From: Vibrio tubiashii
GTDB taxonomy: Bacteria; Pseudomonadota; Gammaproteobacteria; Enterobacterales; Vibrionaceae
DNA: 64,000 nucleotides
Reading direction: 5' to 3'
Assembly (NCBI GenBank): GCA_000775715.1
Contig: JRWQ01000017.1
Span: 118,149-182,148, forward strand
Under the pieces are notes generated by a model. That model was not told the DNA's origin and searched no databases. It saw only the letters and a list, made by a program, of their open reading frames with translations. Each line of letters begins with the position of its first letter. Position 1 is the stretch's first letter. The position numbers and the translations under genes are program-made. This document shows positions 8,389 through 17,082 of this stretch, piece after piece.

Positions 8389-9603
8389 ATGACTGTAGAA
8401 AATAACGTAGAACGCAGCGTGTTTGATGAGGTAATGGTACCTTGTTATAACCCAATGGAAATGATTCCAGTCAAAGGGCAAGGCGCGCGTGTTTGGGATC
8501 AGCAAGGTAATGAGTACATCGACTTTGCTGGTGGTATCGCGGTTAGCTGTTTAGGTCATTGTCACCCAGCTATGGTCAACGCTCTAACTGAGCAGGGGCA
8601 AAAGATCTGGCACCTAAGTAATGTAATGACCAATGAACCAGCACTTCGTTTGGCTAAAAAGCTAACTGAAGTGAGCTTTGCTGAAAAGGTCTTCTTTGCC
8701 AACTCAGGTGCAGAGGCAAACGAAGCAGCACTGAAGCTGGCGCGTCGTTACGCAGCTGATAAGTTTGGCCCTGAAAAATCTGAAATTATCGCATTTAAGC
8801 AAGGTTTCCACGGACGTACCTTCTTCACTGTCACTGTTGGTGGCCAAGAGGCTTATTCTGATGGCTTTGGCCCTAAGCCGGGCGATGTTACTCACCTACC
8901 ATACAATGATGTTGCAGCGTTGCGCGAGCATATCTCAGATCGCACCTGTGCCATCATGATGGAGCCGCTACAAGGCGAGGGTGGCATCATCTCTCCAACC
9001 GATGAGTTTGTACAAACGGTTCGTGAGCTGTGTGACAAGCACAATGCACTGCTGATTTTTGATGAAGTACAGACGGGTAATGGTCGTACTGGTCACTTCT
9101 ACGCATACCAAGGTCTGGGTATTACTCCCGACATTCTAAGTACGGCTAAATCTCTTGGTGGTGGTTTCCCTATCGGTGCAATGCTAACCACTACTGAGCT
9201 GGCTAAGCATCTTAAAGTCGGTACTCATGGCTCGACTTACGGCGGTAACCCACTCGCGTGTGCGGTGGCTGAAGCCGTGGTTGATGTTGTGAGTGCACCA
9301 GAAACATTGGCTGGCGTTGCTGAGCGCGAAGCACTATTCCGTGAAGGCTTAGCTAAACTTAATGATAAGTACAACATGTTCGCGGAAGTTCGCGGCAAAG
9401 GTCTTCTTCTTGGCGCGGCACTCAATGACGAGTGGCAAGGCCGCGCACGTGACGTACTAGTTGCAGCGGGTAAAGAAGGTCTAATGGTTCTAGTGGCAGG
9501 CACAAACGTGGTTCGTTTCACACCATCACTAGTGATCAGCACAGAAGAAATCAAGGAAGGACTGGCGCGACTAGATAAAGCTCTAGCGACGTTAGTCAAA
9601 TAA
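8389..9603 (+). CDS. argD: Acetylornithine / succinylornithine aminotransferase
   Basis: This PLP-dependent class III aminotransferase has 404 residues, the family's usual size. SGAEANE (106-112) binds PLP phosphate, IFDEVQTG holds the pyridine-nitrogen aspartate (Asp225), and Lys254 in STAKSLGGG forms the Schiff base. It converts N-acetylglutamate semialdehyde to N-acetylornithine in arginine synthesis. The same fold (AstC) acts on succinylornithine in arginine breakdown. Because astA and astD follow, it probably serves both pathways, as ArgD does in several gammaproteobacteria; sequence alone cannot separate ArgD from AstC. The operon is interrupted by a 225-base gap carrying strong dyads. 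Note that astB and astE are not in this cluster. Confidence 0.92.
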   Translation: MTVENNVERSVFDEVMVPCYNPMEMIPVKGQGARVWDQQGNEYIDFAGGIAVSCLGHCHPAMVNALTEQGQKIWHLSNVMTNEPALRLAKKLTEVSFAEKVFFANSGAEANEAALKLARRYAADKFGPEKSEIIAFKQGFHGRTFFTVTVGGQEAYSDGFGPKPGDVTHLPYNDVAALREHISDRTCAIMMEPLQGEGGIISPTDEFVQTVRELCDKHNALLIFDEVQTGNGRTGHFYAYQGLGITPDILSTAKSLGGGFPIGAMLTTTELAKHLKVGTHGSTYGGNPLACAVAEAVVDVVSAPETLAGVAEREALFREGLAKLNDKYNMFAEVRGKGLLLGAALNDEWQGRARDVLVAAGKEGLMVLVAGTNVVRFTPSLVISTEEIKEGLARLDKALATLVK

Positions 9604-9615
9604 CTAAAACACATC

Positions 9616-9640
9616 GGGAGCCTATTGTTTAATAGGCCCC
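9616..9640 (+). other. Hairpin just after argD
   Basis: GGGAGCCTATT/AATAGGCCCC closes over a GTTT loop, directly after the argD stop. No T-run follows, so it is more likely an mRNA-stabilising or processing structure than a terminator. Confidence 0.5.
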
Positions 9641-9660
9641 AAATACCAGTGCTATTGGTC

Positions 9661-9788
9661 ATCTGTTCAGATAGTTGCGCGGGAAAAATCGCTTATAACA
9701 AGGCGTAGCTTGCAGCGAGCTAGCGGGCCTAACTTCAAAAGCTACAACGCCGTTATCAGCGATTTTAACCAGCAAGAATGAACTGATG
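9661..9788. repeat. 128-base imperfect palindrome between argD and astA
   Basis: The left arm (ATCTGTTCAG, then GGAAAAATCGCTTATAAC, then AAGGCGTAGCTT) is matched by the right arm (AAGCTACAACGCC, GTTATCAGCGATTTTAACC, then GAACTGAT) as an inverted repeat. An unpaired centre of about 27 bases lies at roughly 9712-9738. RNA from either strand could fold into one long hairpin. The ends AAC...GTT recall integron attC sites, but the flanking R-box bases do not fit. It could be a MITE-like or REP-like dispersed repeat, or an intra-operon regulatory structure. Confidence 0.7.
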
Positions 9789-9828
9789 ATCGATCGCATT
9801 GGTATCCTGCATCAGGAGGGAAGTATCG

Positions 9829-10848
9829 ATGCTGGTTGTTCGCCCTATCGCAATGTCGGATTACGACGCGCTGCATACGTGCGCAGTGGAGTCGGGTCAC
9901 GGATTCACATCTCTACCGGTTAACGAAGAACTGTTAACCAATCGTATTACTCACTCAGAGTATAGTTTTACCAAACCGAATGTGACACAACCTGGTGATG
10001 AAGGTTACCTTATGGTTGGCTTTGAAAGTGAAACTGGCGAAGTAGCTGGTTGCACGGGTATCGAAGCATCTATTGGTTGGGATGTGCCATTCTACTCTTA
10101 CCACATCAGCACCATAGTCCACTCGTCGGCTAAGCTAGGTGTTAATAATGTGGTTAAGCTACTGACTTTTGGTAATAACTATACGGGTTGTAGTGAAATC
10201 TGTACTTTGTTCTTGCGTCCGTCTTTCCGTGAAGGTTTGAATGGTCGATTGATGTCGAAATGCCGTTTCTTAATGATGGCTGAGCATCCAGAGCGTTTTT
10301 CGAAGACGGTTTTTGCAGAGATGCGTGGTGTTTCGGATGCCGAGGGTAATTCCCCGTTTTGGCAGTGGCTACAAGAGCACTTCTTCTCGATTGACTTCAC
10401 TATGGCGGATTACCTAACGGGAATCGGCAAGAAGGGCTTTATCGCCGACCTTATGCCTAAGTTGCCTATCTACATCAACCTATTGAGCAAAGAAGCGCAA
10501 GCGGTCATAGGCCAGGTACATGAAAACACTAGGCCAGCATTACGTCTGTTGGAAAAAGAAGGCTTCACTTGCCGTAACTACGTCGACATCTTCGATGGTG
10601 GCCCGACGGTAGAGTGTGATGTGCGCAATATCGAGTCAGTTCGCCATTCATTCAGAGCAAAAGTGACCATTGCCGACCACTCAAGCTCACAAGATTACTT
10701 AATTTCAAACACCTCATTTGAAGATTTTCGTGCGACAGCGACGAAGGCCGCCTATGACCAAGCTTCAGAAACTGTGATTTTGTCGCCTGAAGCTGCGAAT
10801 GCGCTAAAAGTAAATGAAGGCGAATTCGTTCGCATGTTGGCTCAGTAG
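9829..10848 (+). CDS. astA: Arginine N-succinyltransferase
   Basis: AstA transfers succinyl from succinyl-CoA to the alpha-amino group of arginine, the first step of the ammonia-producing AST pathway. The 339-residue protein begins MLVVRPIAMSDYDAL and has family blocks EVAGCTGIEASIGWDVPFYSYH, LFLRPSFREGLNGRLMSK, FAEMRGVSDAEGNSPFWQWL and EGFTCRNYVDIFDGGPTVEC. It belongs to the GNAT-related AstA/AruFG family. The frame is open from 9799, but AGGAGGG at 9814-9820 points to the ATG at 9829, which also gives the family N terminus. It lies 25 bases before astD. Confidence 0.95.
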   Translation: MLVVRPIAMSDYDALHTCAVESGHGFTSLPVNEELLTNRITHSEYSFTKPNVTQPGDEGYLMVGFESETGEVAGCTGIEASIGWDVPFYSYHISTIVHSSAKLGVNNVVKLLTFGNNYTGCSEICTLFLRPSFREGLNGRLMSKCRFLMMAEHPERFSKTVFAEMRGVSDAEGNSPFWQWLQEHFFSIDFTMADYLTGIGKKGFIADLMPKLPIYINLLSKEAQAVIGQVHENTRPALRLLEKEGFTCRNYVDIFDGGPTVECDVRNIESVRHSFRAKVTIADHSSSQDYLISNTSFEDFRATATKAAYDQASETVILSPEAANALKVNEGEFVRMLAQ

Positions 10849-10873
10849 AGCTTTGTATTAGAAGGAATTAGCT

Positions 10874-12331
10874 ATGACACATTGGATTGCTGGTGAATGG
10901 GTCGCAGGTCAAGGTGAGTCGATGAACTCGCAAAGCCCATACAACAATGAAGTTATCTGGCAAGGCGACAGCGCAACACCGCAGCAAGTTGAGCAAGCGG
11001 TATCAGCAGCGCGTAGTGCATTTGTCGGCTGGAAGAAGATGAGCTTTGCTGAGCGTGAAGCGATTGTCCTCGCTTTTGCTGAAAAGGTAAAAGAAAACAG
11101 CGAGCAAATCGCCGAGATCATCGCTAAAGAGACAGGCAAGCCAATTTGGGAAACGCGTACGGAAGCGGCAGCAATGGCAGGTAAAATAGCGATATCAATC
11201 CGTGCTTACCACGACCGTACTGGAGAAGCGCAGCGTGAAGCCGCAGGTAACCAAATTGTACTGCGTCATCGCCCGTTAGGTGTAATGGCGGTGTTTGGCC
11301 CATATAACTTCCCCGGGCATCTACCAAATGGCCATATCGTTCCTGCGCTACTTGCGGGTAACACTGTTGTGTTTAAGCCGTCGGAGCAAACACCATTAAC
11401 AGGTGAATTTGCGATGAAACTGTGGGATCAAGTTGGTTTACCAAAAGGGGTGATTAACTTAGTTCAGGGCGCTAAGGAAACAGGCATTGCGCTGGCAGAT
11501 TCGAAAGGCTTAGATGGCGTGCTATTCACGGGCAGTGCGAACACAGGTCATATTCTGCATAAGCAGTTTGCTGGTCAACCGGGCAAAATGCTCGCGTTAG
11601 AGATGGGTGGTAACAACCCAATGGTGATCTCGGAAAACTATGGCGAAGTTGACGCCACTGTTTATACCATCATCCAATCTGCGTTTATCAGTGCCGGTCA
11701 ACGCTGTACGTGTGCACGTCGTTTGTATGTTCCTGTCGGTGACAAAGGTGACTTACTGGTGAACAAGCTTGTTGAAGCGACTAATAAGATTCGTGTTGAT
11801 CAGCCATTTGCTGAGCCGGCGCCATTTATGGGCCCTCAGATCTCTAAAGCGGCTGCTGACTTTATCCTCGCTGCTCAAGCAAATCTACAAAAGCTAGGTG
11901 GTGAGAGCTTAATTGAGGCTAAAGCCGGAGAAGCGGCATTTGTCACTCCGGGCATTATTGATGTTACCGCGATTGCTGAGTTACCAGATGAAGAGTACTT
12001 CGGCCCACTACTTCAAGTAGTACGTTATCAAGGGCTAGAGAAAGCGGTTGAGTTAGCAAACGATACTCGCTTTGGTCTATCGGCTGGCTTAGTTTCTACT
12101 GATGACAGTGAGTGGGAATACTTTGTTGATCATATTCGTGCAGGTATCGTAAATCGCAATCGCCAATTAACAGGTGCGAGCGGTGATGCGCCATTCGGAG
12201 GACCAGGTGCATCAGGTAACTTACGTCCTAGCGCGTACTATGCAGCAGACTACTGTGCTTACCCTATGGCTTCGATGGAAGGGGGAGAGACCGTTCTTCC
12301 TGCAACCTTAAGCCCAGGTGTAGAACTATAA
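10874..12331 (+). CDS. astD: N-succinylglutamate 5-semialdehyde dehydrogenase
   Basis: AstD oxidises succinylglutamate semialdehyde to succinylglutamate with NAD+, the fourth AST step. At 485 residues it is a full-length aldehyde dehydrogenase. [18 protein letters not shown] and FTGSANTG (218-225) form the cofactor site; Glu243 in LEMGG is the general base; Cys278 in SAGQRC is the nucleophile. AAGGAA lies ten bases upstream of the ATG. The product would need succinylglutamate desuccinylase (astE), not present here, to finish the pathway. Confidence 0.95.
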   Translation: MTHWIAGEWVAGQGESMNSQSPYNNEVIWQGDSATPQQVEQAVSAARSAFVGWKKMSFAEREAIVLAFAEKVKENSEQIAEIIAKETGKPIWETRTEAAAMAGKIAISIRAYHDRTGEAQREAAGNQIVLRHRPLGVMAVFGPYNFPGHLPNGHIVPALLAGNTVVFKPSEQTPLTGEFAMKLWDQVGLPKGVINLVQGAKETGIALADSKGLDGVLFTGSANTGHILHKQFAGQPGKMLALEMGGNNPMVISENYGEVDATVYTIIQSAFISAGQRCTCARRLYVPVGDKGDLLVNKLVEATNKIRVDQPFAEPAPFMGPQISKAAADFILAAQANLQKLGGESLIEAKAGEAAFVTPGIIDVTAIAELPDEEYFGPLLQVVRYQGLEKAVELANDTRFGLSAGLVSTDDSEWEYFVDHIRAGIVNRNRQLTGASGDAPFGGPGASGNLRPSAYYAADYCAYPMASMEGGETVLPATLSPGVEL

Positions 12332-12356
12332 ATAGAGTTTAGGGTTTCCCTTCTTG

Positions 12357-12377
12357 CCTCCCAGCGAGGGAGGTTTT
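12357..12377 (+). terminator. Short terminator-like hairpin after astD
   Basis: CCTCCC/GGGAGG with loop AGCGA and TTTT after it. It lies between astD and the DUF1338 gene, so the latter may be partly uncoupled from the operon. Confidence 0.6.
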
Positions 12378-12490
12378 AAACGTCACAGGCTGAAGGCTAC
12401 CTAACTCGATGTTTTACATTTGGTTTGGTGGCCTCTTTTATAACAAAAAAACAGAAATCACAACGTAAACAACCCCTACAAGGAGGCGTT

Positions 12491-13282
12491 ATGACGCCAG
12501 ATGTTCTATTCCAACAGTTATGGAATGACTATATTCATCGCTTATGTCCCTCTGCAGAAAAAGTGCATCAACTGCTGCAAGAAGATGAGGCGCTGATCAA
12601 CGACCATATCGCTCTGCGTACTTTCAATGTAGAACCTCTAGGTATTGCGACTTTAGCGCAACCTTTCTTAGATGTTGGTTACAAGCCATGTGGTGACTAT
12701 CTGTTCGAGAGTAAGAAGCTAGTGGCAAAACACTATGAGCACCCAGACCCTAAACAGCCGAAAGTATTCATCAGTGAACTCAAAGTCGAGGAGTGTTCAG
12801 AGCAGCTTCAAGCCATTGTTGCTAAGCTTGTCGAGCAATTGGACACCAGTAAACTAAAAGGTCATGAGTTCTTGTATGGCGGGCGTTTGTGGCAGCTAAG
12901 CTATGCTGATTACCAGACGTTAGCTAAAGAGAGCGAATACGCCTCTTGGCTTGCTGCTCATGGTTATGGAGCGAATCACTTTACTGTCAGTGTTAACCAA
13001 TTAAATGCCTTCGATGAAGTGAAAGGGGTGAATGATCATTTGCGTCAATCGGGCTTTACCATCAATGAGTTTGGTGGTGAAGTGAAAGGCTCTCCAGAGG
13101 TACTGTTAGAGCAATCTTCGACAATGGCGGATAAAGTTTCAGTAGACTTCATAGAGGGTACCCAGACTATTCCTGGCGGTTTCTATGAGTTTGCTAAGCG
13201 CTACCCAATGAGTAACGGCGAGCTCTACCCTGGTTTTGTTGCCGCTTCGGCGGATAAGATCTTTGAGAGTACTAACGGGTAG
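12491..13282 (+). CDS. DUF1338 family protein (2-oxoadipate dioxygenase/decarboxylase-like)
   Basis: This 263-residue protein matches the DUF1338 (YdcJ/HglS) family by its NDHIALRTFN block, GANHFTVSVN and FYEFAKRYP. In Pseudomonas the larger relative HglS is an Fe(II) enzyme that turns 2-oxoadipate into 2-hydroxyglutarate in lysine breakdown. His39, His163 and Glu233 are the likely metal ligands here; this is inferred from motif context, not alignment. The small Vibrio form has no function I know of. Its constant position after astD hints at amino-acid catabolism. The frame opens at 12425, but AAGGAGG at 12479-12485 places the start at the ATG at 12491. Confidence 0.82.
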   Translation: MTPDVLFQQLWNDYIHRLCPSAEKVHQLLQEDEALINDHIALRTFNVEPLGIATLAQPFLDVGYKPCGDYLFESKKLVAKHYEHPDPKQPKVFISELKVEECSEQLQAIVAKLVEQLDTSKLKGHEFLYGGRLWQLSYADYQTLAKESEYASWLAAHGYGANHFTVSVNQLNAFDEVKGVNDHLRQSGFTINEFGGEVKGSPEVLLEQSSTMADKVSVDFIEGTQTIPGGFYEFAKRYPMSNGELYPGFVAASADKIFESTNG

Positions 13283-13416
13283 AGAAGAAACGAGAACGGA
13301 CTTCGTCCTCGGGATCGCTACGCTTTGAGATTCGGGCTTCGCCCTGCGAGAGTTAGAGATGCGGGAACCTATCTCGAAGGACGAAGTTCGTTCTATAGCG
13401 CAGCGTTCACGCTTCT
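13283..13416. repeat. Dyad-rich intergenic repeat (related to the one at 29.3 kb)
   Basis: The arm GAACGGACTTCGTCCTCG (13294-13311) is inverted as CGAAGGACGAAGTTCGTTC (13375-13393). An inner hairpin GGGCTTCGCCC lies between them, and AGAAG/CTTCT pair outside. The words GGACGAAGTYCGTTC and CGCTACGC recur in the element at 29325-29415. This is probably a copy of a dispersed Vibrio intergenic repeat. Confidence 0.65.
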
Positions 13417-13427
13417 TAAAAAAACAA

Positions 13428-13459
13428 AAAAGCCACCAATGTTTCCATTGGTGGCTTTT
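13428..13459. terminator. Bidirectional terminator between DUF1338 gene and crp
   Basis: AAAAGCCACCAATG/CATTGGTGGCTTTT around a TTTC loop, with A-runs and T-runs on both sides. It can stop transcripts from both directions. Confidence 0.92.
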
Positions 13460-13482
13460 AAAATTTTAACGGTGAATCGAAA

Positions 13483-14115
13483 TTAACGCGTGCCGTATAC
13501 TACGATTGTTTTACCGTGTGCAGAAATTAGGTTCTGCTCTTCTAGCATTTTCAAGATACGACCCACTGTTTCACGAGAACAGCCAACGATTTGACCGATT
13601 TCTTGACGAGTAATCTTGATCTGCATGCCATCTGGGTGAGTCATTGCGTCAGGTTGCTTCGCTAGGTTCAGCAGCGTTTGAGCAATACGACCAGTCACGT
13701 CTAGGAATGCAAGGTCACCTACTTTTTGGCTAGTCACTTGTAGGCGACTTGCCATTTGCGCAGATAGACGCATTAGGATGTCTGGGTTTACTTGAATTAG
13801 CTGACGGAATTTCTTGAATGAGATCTCTGCTACTTCACAAGGAGATTTAGCACGAACCCATGCTGTACGTTCTTGGTCTTCTTCGAATAGACCAAGCTCA
13901 CCAATAAAGTCACCTTGGTTCAGGTAAGAAAGGATCATCTCCTTACCTTCTTCATCTTTGATAAGAACCGCAACAGAGCCTTTAACGATGTAGTACAACG
14001 TTTCAGCTTTTTCGCCCGCGTGAATCAGCGTGCTTTTTGAAGGGTACTTATGAATATGACAGTGTGAAAGAAACCATTCTAATGTAGGGTCGGTTTGAGG
14101 TTTACCTAGAACCAT
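13483..14115 (-). CDS. crp: cAMP receptor protein (catabolite activator)
   Basis: This 210-residue protein is a full-length Crp, the global regulator that binds cAMP and then TGTGA-N6-TCACA sites. The cyclic-nucleotide pocket is in [19 protein letters not shown], with the Arg and Ser/Thr contacts expected. The long C-helix follows. The helix-turn-helix is [23 protein letters not shown], whose RETVGR recognition helix is essentially that of E. coli Crp. It is the last minus-strand gene of the yheS-yheT-yheU-prkB group but lies 241 bases from prkB with its own probable promoter and a CRP-like site, suggesting autoregulation. Confidence 0.98.
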   Translation of the reverse strand: MVLGKPQTDPTLEWFLSHCHIHKYPSKSTLIHAGEKAETLYYIVKGSVAVLIKDEEGKEMILSYLNQGDFIGELGLFEEDQERTAWVRAKSPCEVAEISFKKFRQLIQVNPDILMRLSAQMASRLQVTSQKVGDLAFLDVTGRIAQTLLNLAKQPDAMTHPDGMQIKITRQEIGQIVGCSRETVGRILKMLEEQNLISAHGKTIVVYGTR

Positions 14116-14186
14116 AATATCTCACTTCCTCTGCAGGGTACGCTTGTCACTTTCCATGTTTTGCCAAGCAATAAACAAGGCTTACT

Positions 14187-14215
14187 AGGATAAGAGCACT
14201 TTACAAATGCTGCAA
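14187..14215 (-). promoter_or_regulatory. Candidate crp promoter
   Basis: On the minus strand TTGCAG (14215-14210), 17 bases, then TATCCT (14192-14187). The leader to the crp ATG would be about 65 bases. Confidence 0.45.
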
Positions 14216-14307
14216 GCCAACTTGTGTTTCGGTAAGAAATAGTATCCTTTTTCGGAAACGATTTCTTGATTTTAATCGGGTCGGAGCCGGGTTTTACTAC
14301 GCAAAAC

Positions 14308-14323
14308 TGTGCACATGATCACG
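14308..14323. promoter_or_regulatory. CRP-like site upstream of crp
   Basis: TGTGCACATGATCACG keeps eight of ten consensus bases of TGTGA-N6-TCACA with the right spacing. It lies in the 14116-14356 gap, far upstream of the proposed crp promoter. That fits autoregulation only if another promoter or an upstream effect is involved. Confidence 0.45.
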
Positions 14324-14356
14324 GTATGAAAAGTAATCGTGTTTTAACTACGAGTG

Positions 14357-15226
14357 CTAGCCGATCTTTCCGGTTTCGATGAGTTGTTGAAGGATAGGTC
14401 GGACGATGAGTTCCATCGCAAAACTCATCTTTCCTCCCGGTACAACTATGGTGTTGTGACGTGACATAAACGAGCCATCTATCATTGCAAGTAGATAGGG
14501 GTAGTCGACATTTTTAATACCTCTTAGACGAATGACGACAAAGCTCTCATCTAAGCTCGGGATGCCTTTGGCATTCAGTGGGTTGGAGGTATCCACTGTC
14601 GGGACACGCTGAAAGTTGATATGGGTGCGTGAAAACTGTGGCGTGATGTAGTTAAGGTAGTCATCCATCGAGCGGACAATGGAGTCCATGACGGCCTCAC
14701 GGGAATGACCTCGGTCTCGGGTATCGCGAACAAATTTTTGAATCCACTCTAAGTTGACGATTGGCACCATGCCAATTAGGAAGTCGACGTGCTGTGATAC
14801 ATTGACATCGCCGTCAACGACACCGCCATGCAGCCCTTCGTAAAAAAGTACATCAGAGTTTTCTGGTAGATCTTGCCACGGCGTGAAGGTGCCTGGCATT
14901 TGGTTGTATGGAACGGCTTCATCAAAGGTATGTAGATAGCGACGGATCTGTCCGATACCCTCCTGACCATACTTGCGGAAGAACTCTTCTAAACCATTAA
15001 AGTCGTTCGCCTGGGGACCAAAATAGCTGATATGGCGGCCTTGTTCGCGAGCTTTACGGATTTCCACATCCATTTCAGGGCGAGTGAAGCGGTGAAAGCT
15101 ATCTCCCTCGACCCAAGCGGGTTTGACGTTCATCATGTTGAACATCTTACGGAATGCTTCTGACGTGGTTGTGGTACCGGCACCGGAAGAACCAGTGACC
15201 GCAATTATCGGGTGTTTTGCTGACAT
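14357..15226 (-). CDS. prkB: Phosphoribulokinase-like kinase PrkB
   Basis: The 289-residue protein belongs to the phosphoribulokinase/uridine kinase family. The P-loop GSSGAGTTTTS is near residue 12-22, followed by VEGDSFHRFTRPEMD. Later blocks include FYEGLHGGVVDGDVNVSQHVDFLIGMVPIVNLEWIQK and the RDTRDRGHSREAVMDSI segment. No RuBisCO or Calvin-cycle genes are present in the window, so the true substrate in this heterotroph is unknown. Synteny with yheU-yheT-yheS matches E. coli, where prkB (yhfF region) is also uncharacterised. Confidence 0.88.
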   Translation of the reverse strand: MSAKHPIIAVTGSSGAGTTTTSEAFRKMFNMMNVKPAWVEGDSFHRFTRPEMDVEIRKAREQGRHISYFGPQANDFNGLEEFFRKYGQEGIGQIRRYLHTFDEAVPYNQMPGTFTPWQDLPENSDVLFYEGLHGGVVDGDVNVSQHVDFLIGMVPIVNLEWIQKFVRDTRDRGHSREAVMDSIVRSMDDYLNYITPQFSRTHINFQRVPTVDTSNPLNAKGIPSLDESFVVIRLRGIKNVDYPYLLAMIDGSFMSRHNTIVVPGGKMSFAMELIVRPILQQLIETGKIG

Positions 15227-15352
15227 GACAAGCCTTGTCTGTGTGATCTAATCCTTTAAACAAAAGCCACTATAGCACGCTTTGGTCACCTAACACTGTA
15301 TGCAGTTCCATATCCATAAGCGAGGTCTAATTTTGACAGACGGATTTGGGGC

Positions 15353-15565
15353 TTAGAACTTTTGCTTGAGTTGAATATCAACGGTTTCGTGCAGTTCGGA
15401 AAACACCACTACAGCTTCACCTGATTCGAGTTGAGAGCGGATCTGAGCGACTTTATCTTGCAAGGAAACTTCAATCGCACCGTAATCCGTCCCTTCACGT
15501 AGGACAAATTCGCGAATTAGGTTGTCTAGGGTATCTGGCTCAATTTGTTGCCATGGAACGATCAT
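15353..15565 (-). CDS. yheU: YheU family protein (UPF0270)
   Basis: A 70-residue acidic protein beginning [29 protein letters not shown], the hallmark of the UPF0270/YheU family. The family is small, soluble and of unknown function. It lies 36 bases downstream of yheT and is probably in the same transcript, as in E. coli. Confidence 0.93.
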   Translation of the reverse strand: MIVPWQQIEPDTLDNLIREFVLREGTDYGAIEVSLQDKVAQIRSQLESGEAVVVFSELHETVDIQLKQKF

Positions 15566-15601
15566 AAATACCTCGTCATTTTACGATGCGGACGTGAATA
15601 G

Positions 15602-16579
15602 TTAGGCTGAAGTTGCCATGCTTTGATAGTAAGCGGGCAGTGACTCTTCGAGCCAGAATTTTGGTTTAAGTGCGCTGCCAGCAACGAAGCCAACGTGACC
15701 TCCTTGCTCAAACAATCGATAGTCAATGTTATCGGGCAGGACATATTTGGGAATCACTGCCTCTGTCATAAATGGGTCATCTTTGGCATGAATGATCTGC
15801 GTTGGTAGCGAGATCTCTTTTAGGCGATGGATCCCAGAGCAGCGTTGATAGTAGTCGTCTGCGTCTTTAAATCCGTGCAGTGGGGCAGTAATCAGATCGT
15901 CAAACTCATACAATTTGGTGACTCGCTTAATATTCTGGTAGCTCAGGCCCAGCTCTCCCTTTAGAAGGTGGTGCTTTTGCAGCGCGGTCTTTTTCAGTGA
16001 AGAGAGCAGGTAGTTCTTATATAGCTTAGAGAAGCCTTGCTCGATACGTTGCGAACACGCAGAGAGATCGAGCGGCGCGGAAACTATGGTCGCGGCTTCA
16101 AGCAGCGGCTCTTGTTGGTATTGGGCTAAATAGTTGGCCAGCATGTTGCCTCCGAGTGAAATACCTACAGCGACCTTGGCCTGTTGCGGGAACTGAGAAT
16201 TAAGCTGTTCTAGGAAGAAACGTGCATCTTCGACTTCACCGGAATGATACGCACGCGCCAACTTATTCGGTTTACCACTACAGCCGCGAAAATGCATCAT
16301 TACAGACAGCCAACCTTGCTTGGCAAAGGCATTCATCAACCCATTAGCGTAGGGGCTGTAAAAACAACCTTCTAGGCCATGAAATAGAACAAAGATAGGT
16401 TTGCTTTGAGCTGATTTATCTTCAGGGTTTTGACTCCAAGCTATATCAAGAAAATCACCGTCAGGGGTATTCAGTGTTTGCCAAACTGGCTCAAACAACG
16501 CCTTTTTGCGAATAAAGCGCGGAGCTAAGGTTTGTAAGTGCGGGTTAGCGAGTCCTTTAGCGGCAACAAAATGAGTCAT
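15602..16579 (-). CDS. yheT: YheT family alpha/beta hydrolase
   Basis: The 325-residue alpha/beta hydrolase belongs to the YheT/EMB8 group. The oxyanion region is LFHGLEGC, the nucleophile elbow is GISLGGNML, the acid is probably Asp in HAKDDPFM, and the His is in EQGGHVGFV. Substrate is unknown; relatives act as esterases on lipids. CAGGAT precedes the ATG. Its upstream neighbour is a TIGR02444-type gene rather than yheS directly, a difference from E. coli. Confidence 0.92.
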   Translation of the reverse strand: MTHFVAAKGLANPHLQTLAPRFIRKKALFEPVWQTLNTPDGDFLDIAWSQNPEDKSAQSKPIFVLFHGLEGCFYSPYANGLMNAFAKQGWLSVMMHFRGCSGKPNKLARAYHSGEVEDARFFLEQLNSQFPQQAKVAVGISLGGNMLANYLAQYQQEPLLEAATIVSAPLDLSACSQRIEQGFSKLYKNYLLSSLKKTALQKHHLLKGELGLSYQNIKRVTKLYEFDDLITAPLHGFKDADDYYQRCSGIHRLKEISLPTQIIHAKDDPFMTEAVIPKYVLPDNIDYRLFEQGGHVGFVAGSALKPKFWLEESLPAYYQSMATSA

Positions 16580-16602
16580 AACGATCCTGAGTTGTGACGG
16601 GA

Positions 16603-17082
16603 TTATAGGTTGGCAATATCTTTGATAGGTTCAGCGAAAACAGCATAAAGCTGCTCGCCACCTAACTGACGGCAGTAGCGCAAGGTGAGAGGTTCAGCGT
16701 GGTTTACCTCTAGTTCAATATTGTTGATGCAATCAACAAGATCAGACTGCTGCTGCTTCTCGAGTTGCAGCTCAAATTGGAGTGACTCGCGATAGAGGGT
16801 GTCAGGCAGGTTATTCTTAAACTTGCGCCTTAGCTCTCGGTAGCTATGGAGTAATGCTTCTGAGCGACCAAGACACTCTTCTACCTTATGCCAGTCTTGC
16901 TCTTGAAAACTCACCTGCTGCTCATCAAGCCATTTGAGCAGCAGCAGTAGGTTTACGTTACCTTTGAAATGGTTTTGTAAATGTAGACACGCCTCTTTGA
17001 CTTCTCGCACACTGTAGTACTGCAAGCTAAATTGCCATAAGCGCTCTAGTGTTAAAGAAATAGTGACGTGCTTTGAACTCAT
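16603..17082 (-). CDS. TIGR02444 (DUF2390) family protein
   Basis: This 159-residue protein is rich in Leu, Gln and Glu and probably all helical. It starts MSSKHVTISLTLERLWQFSLQYYSVREVKEACL, resembling the TIGR02444 family of unknown function. Its ATG overlaps the yheS stop codon as ATGA, which shows translational coupling and fixes the start; the frame is open further upstream but only inside yheS. No catalytic motif is visible. The coupling suggests a role connected with the ABC-F protein YheS, but this is inference. Confidence 0.78.
   Translation of the reverse strand: MSSKHVTISLTLERLWQFSLQYYSVREVKEACLHLQNHFKGNVNLLLLLKWLDEQQVSFQEQDWHKVEECLGRSEALLHSYRELRRKFKNNLPDTLYRESLQFELQLEKQQQSDLVDCINNIELEVNHAEPLTLRYCRQLGGEQLYAVFAEPIKDIANL

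Noticed and set aside
9237..9662. 141-residue minus-strand frame over argD
   Set aside because: Low-complexity Ser/Thr/Ala/Arg composition typical of an antisense shadow; no start signal.
9680..9756. Integron attC site
   Set aside because: AAC...GTT ends and dyad symmetry are there, but the R-box sequences (RYYYAAC and GTTRRRY) do not fit, the pairing extends well beyond attC limits, and no integrase or gene cassette is present.
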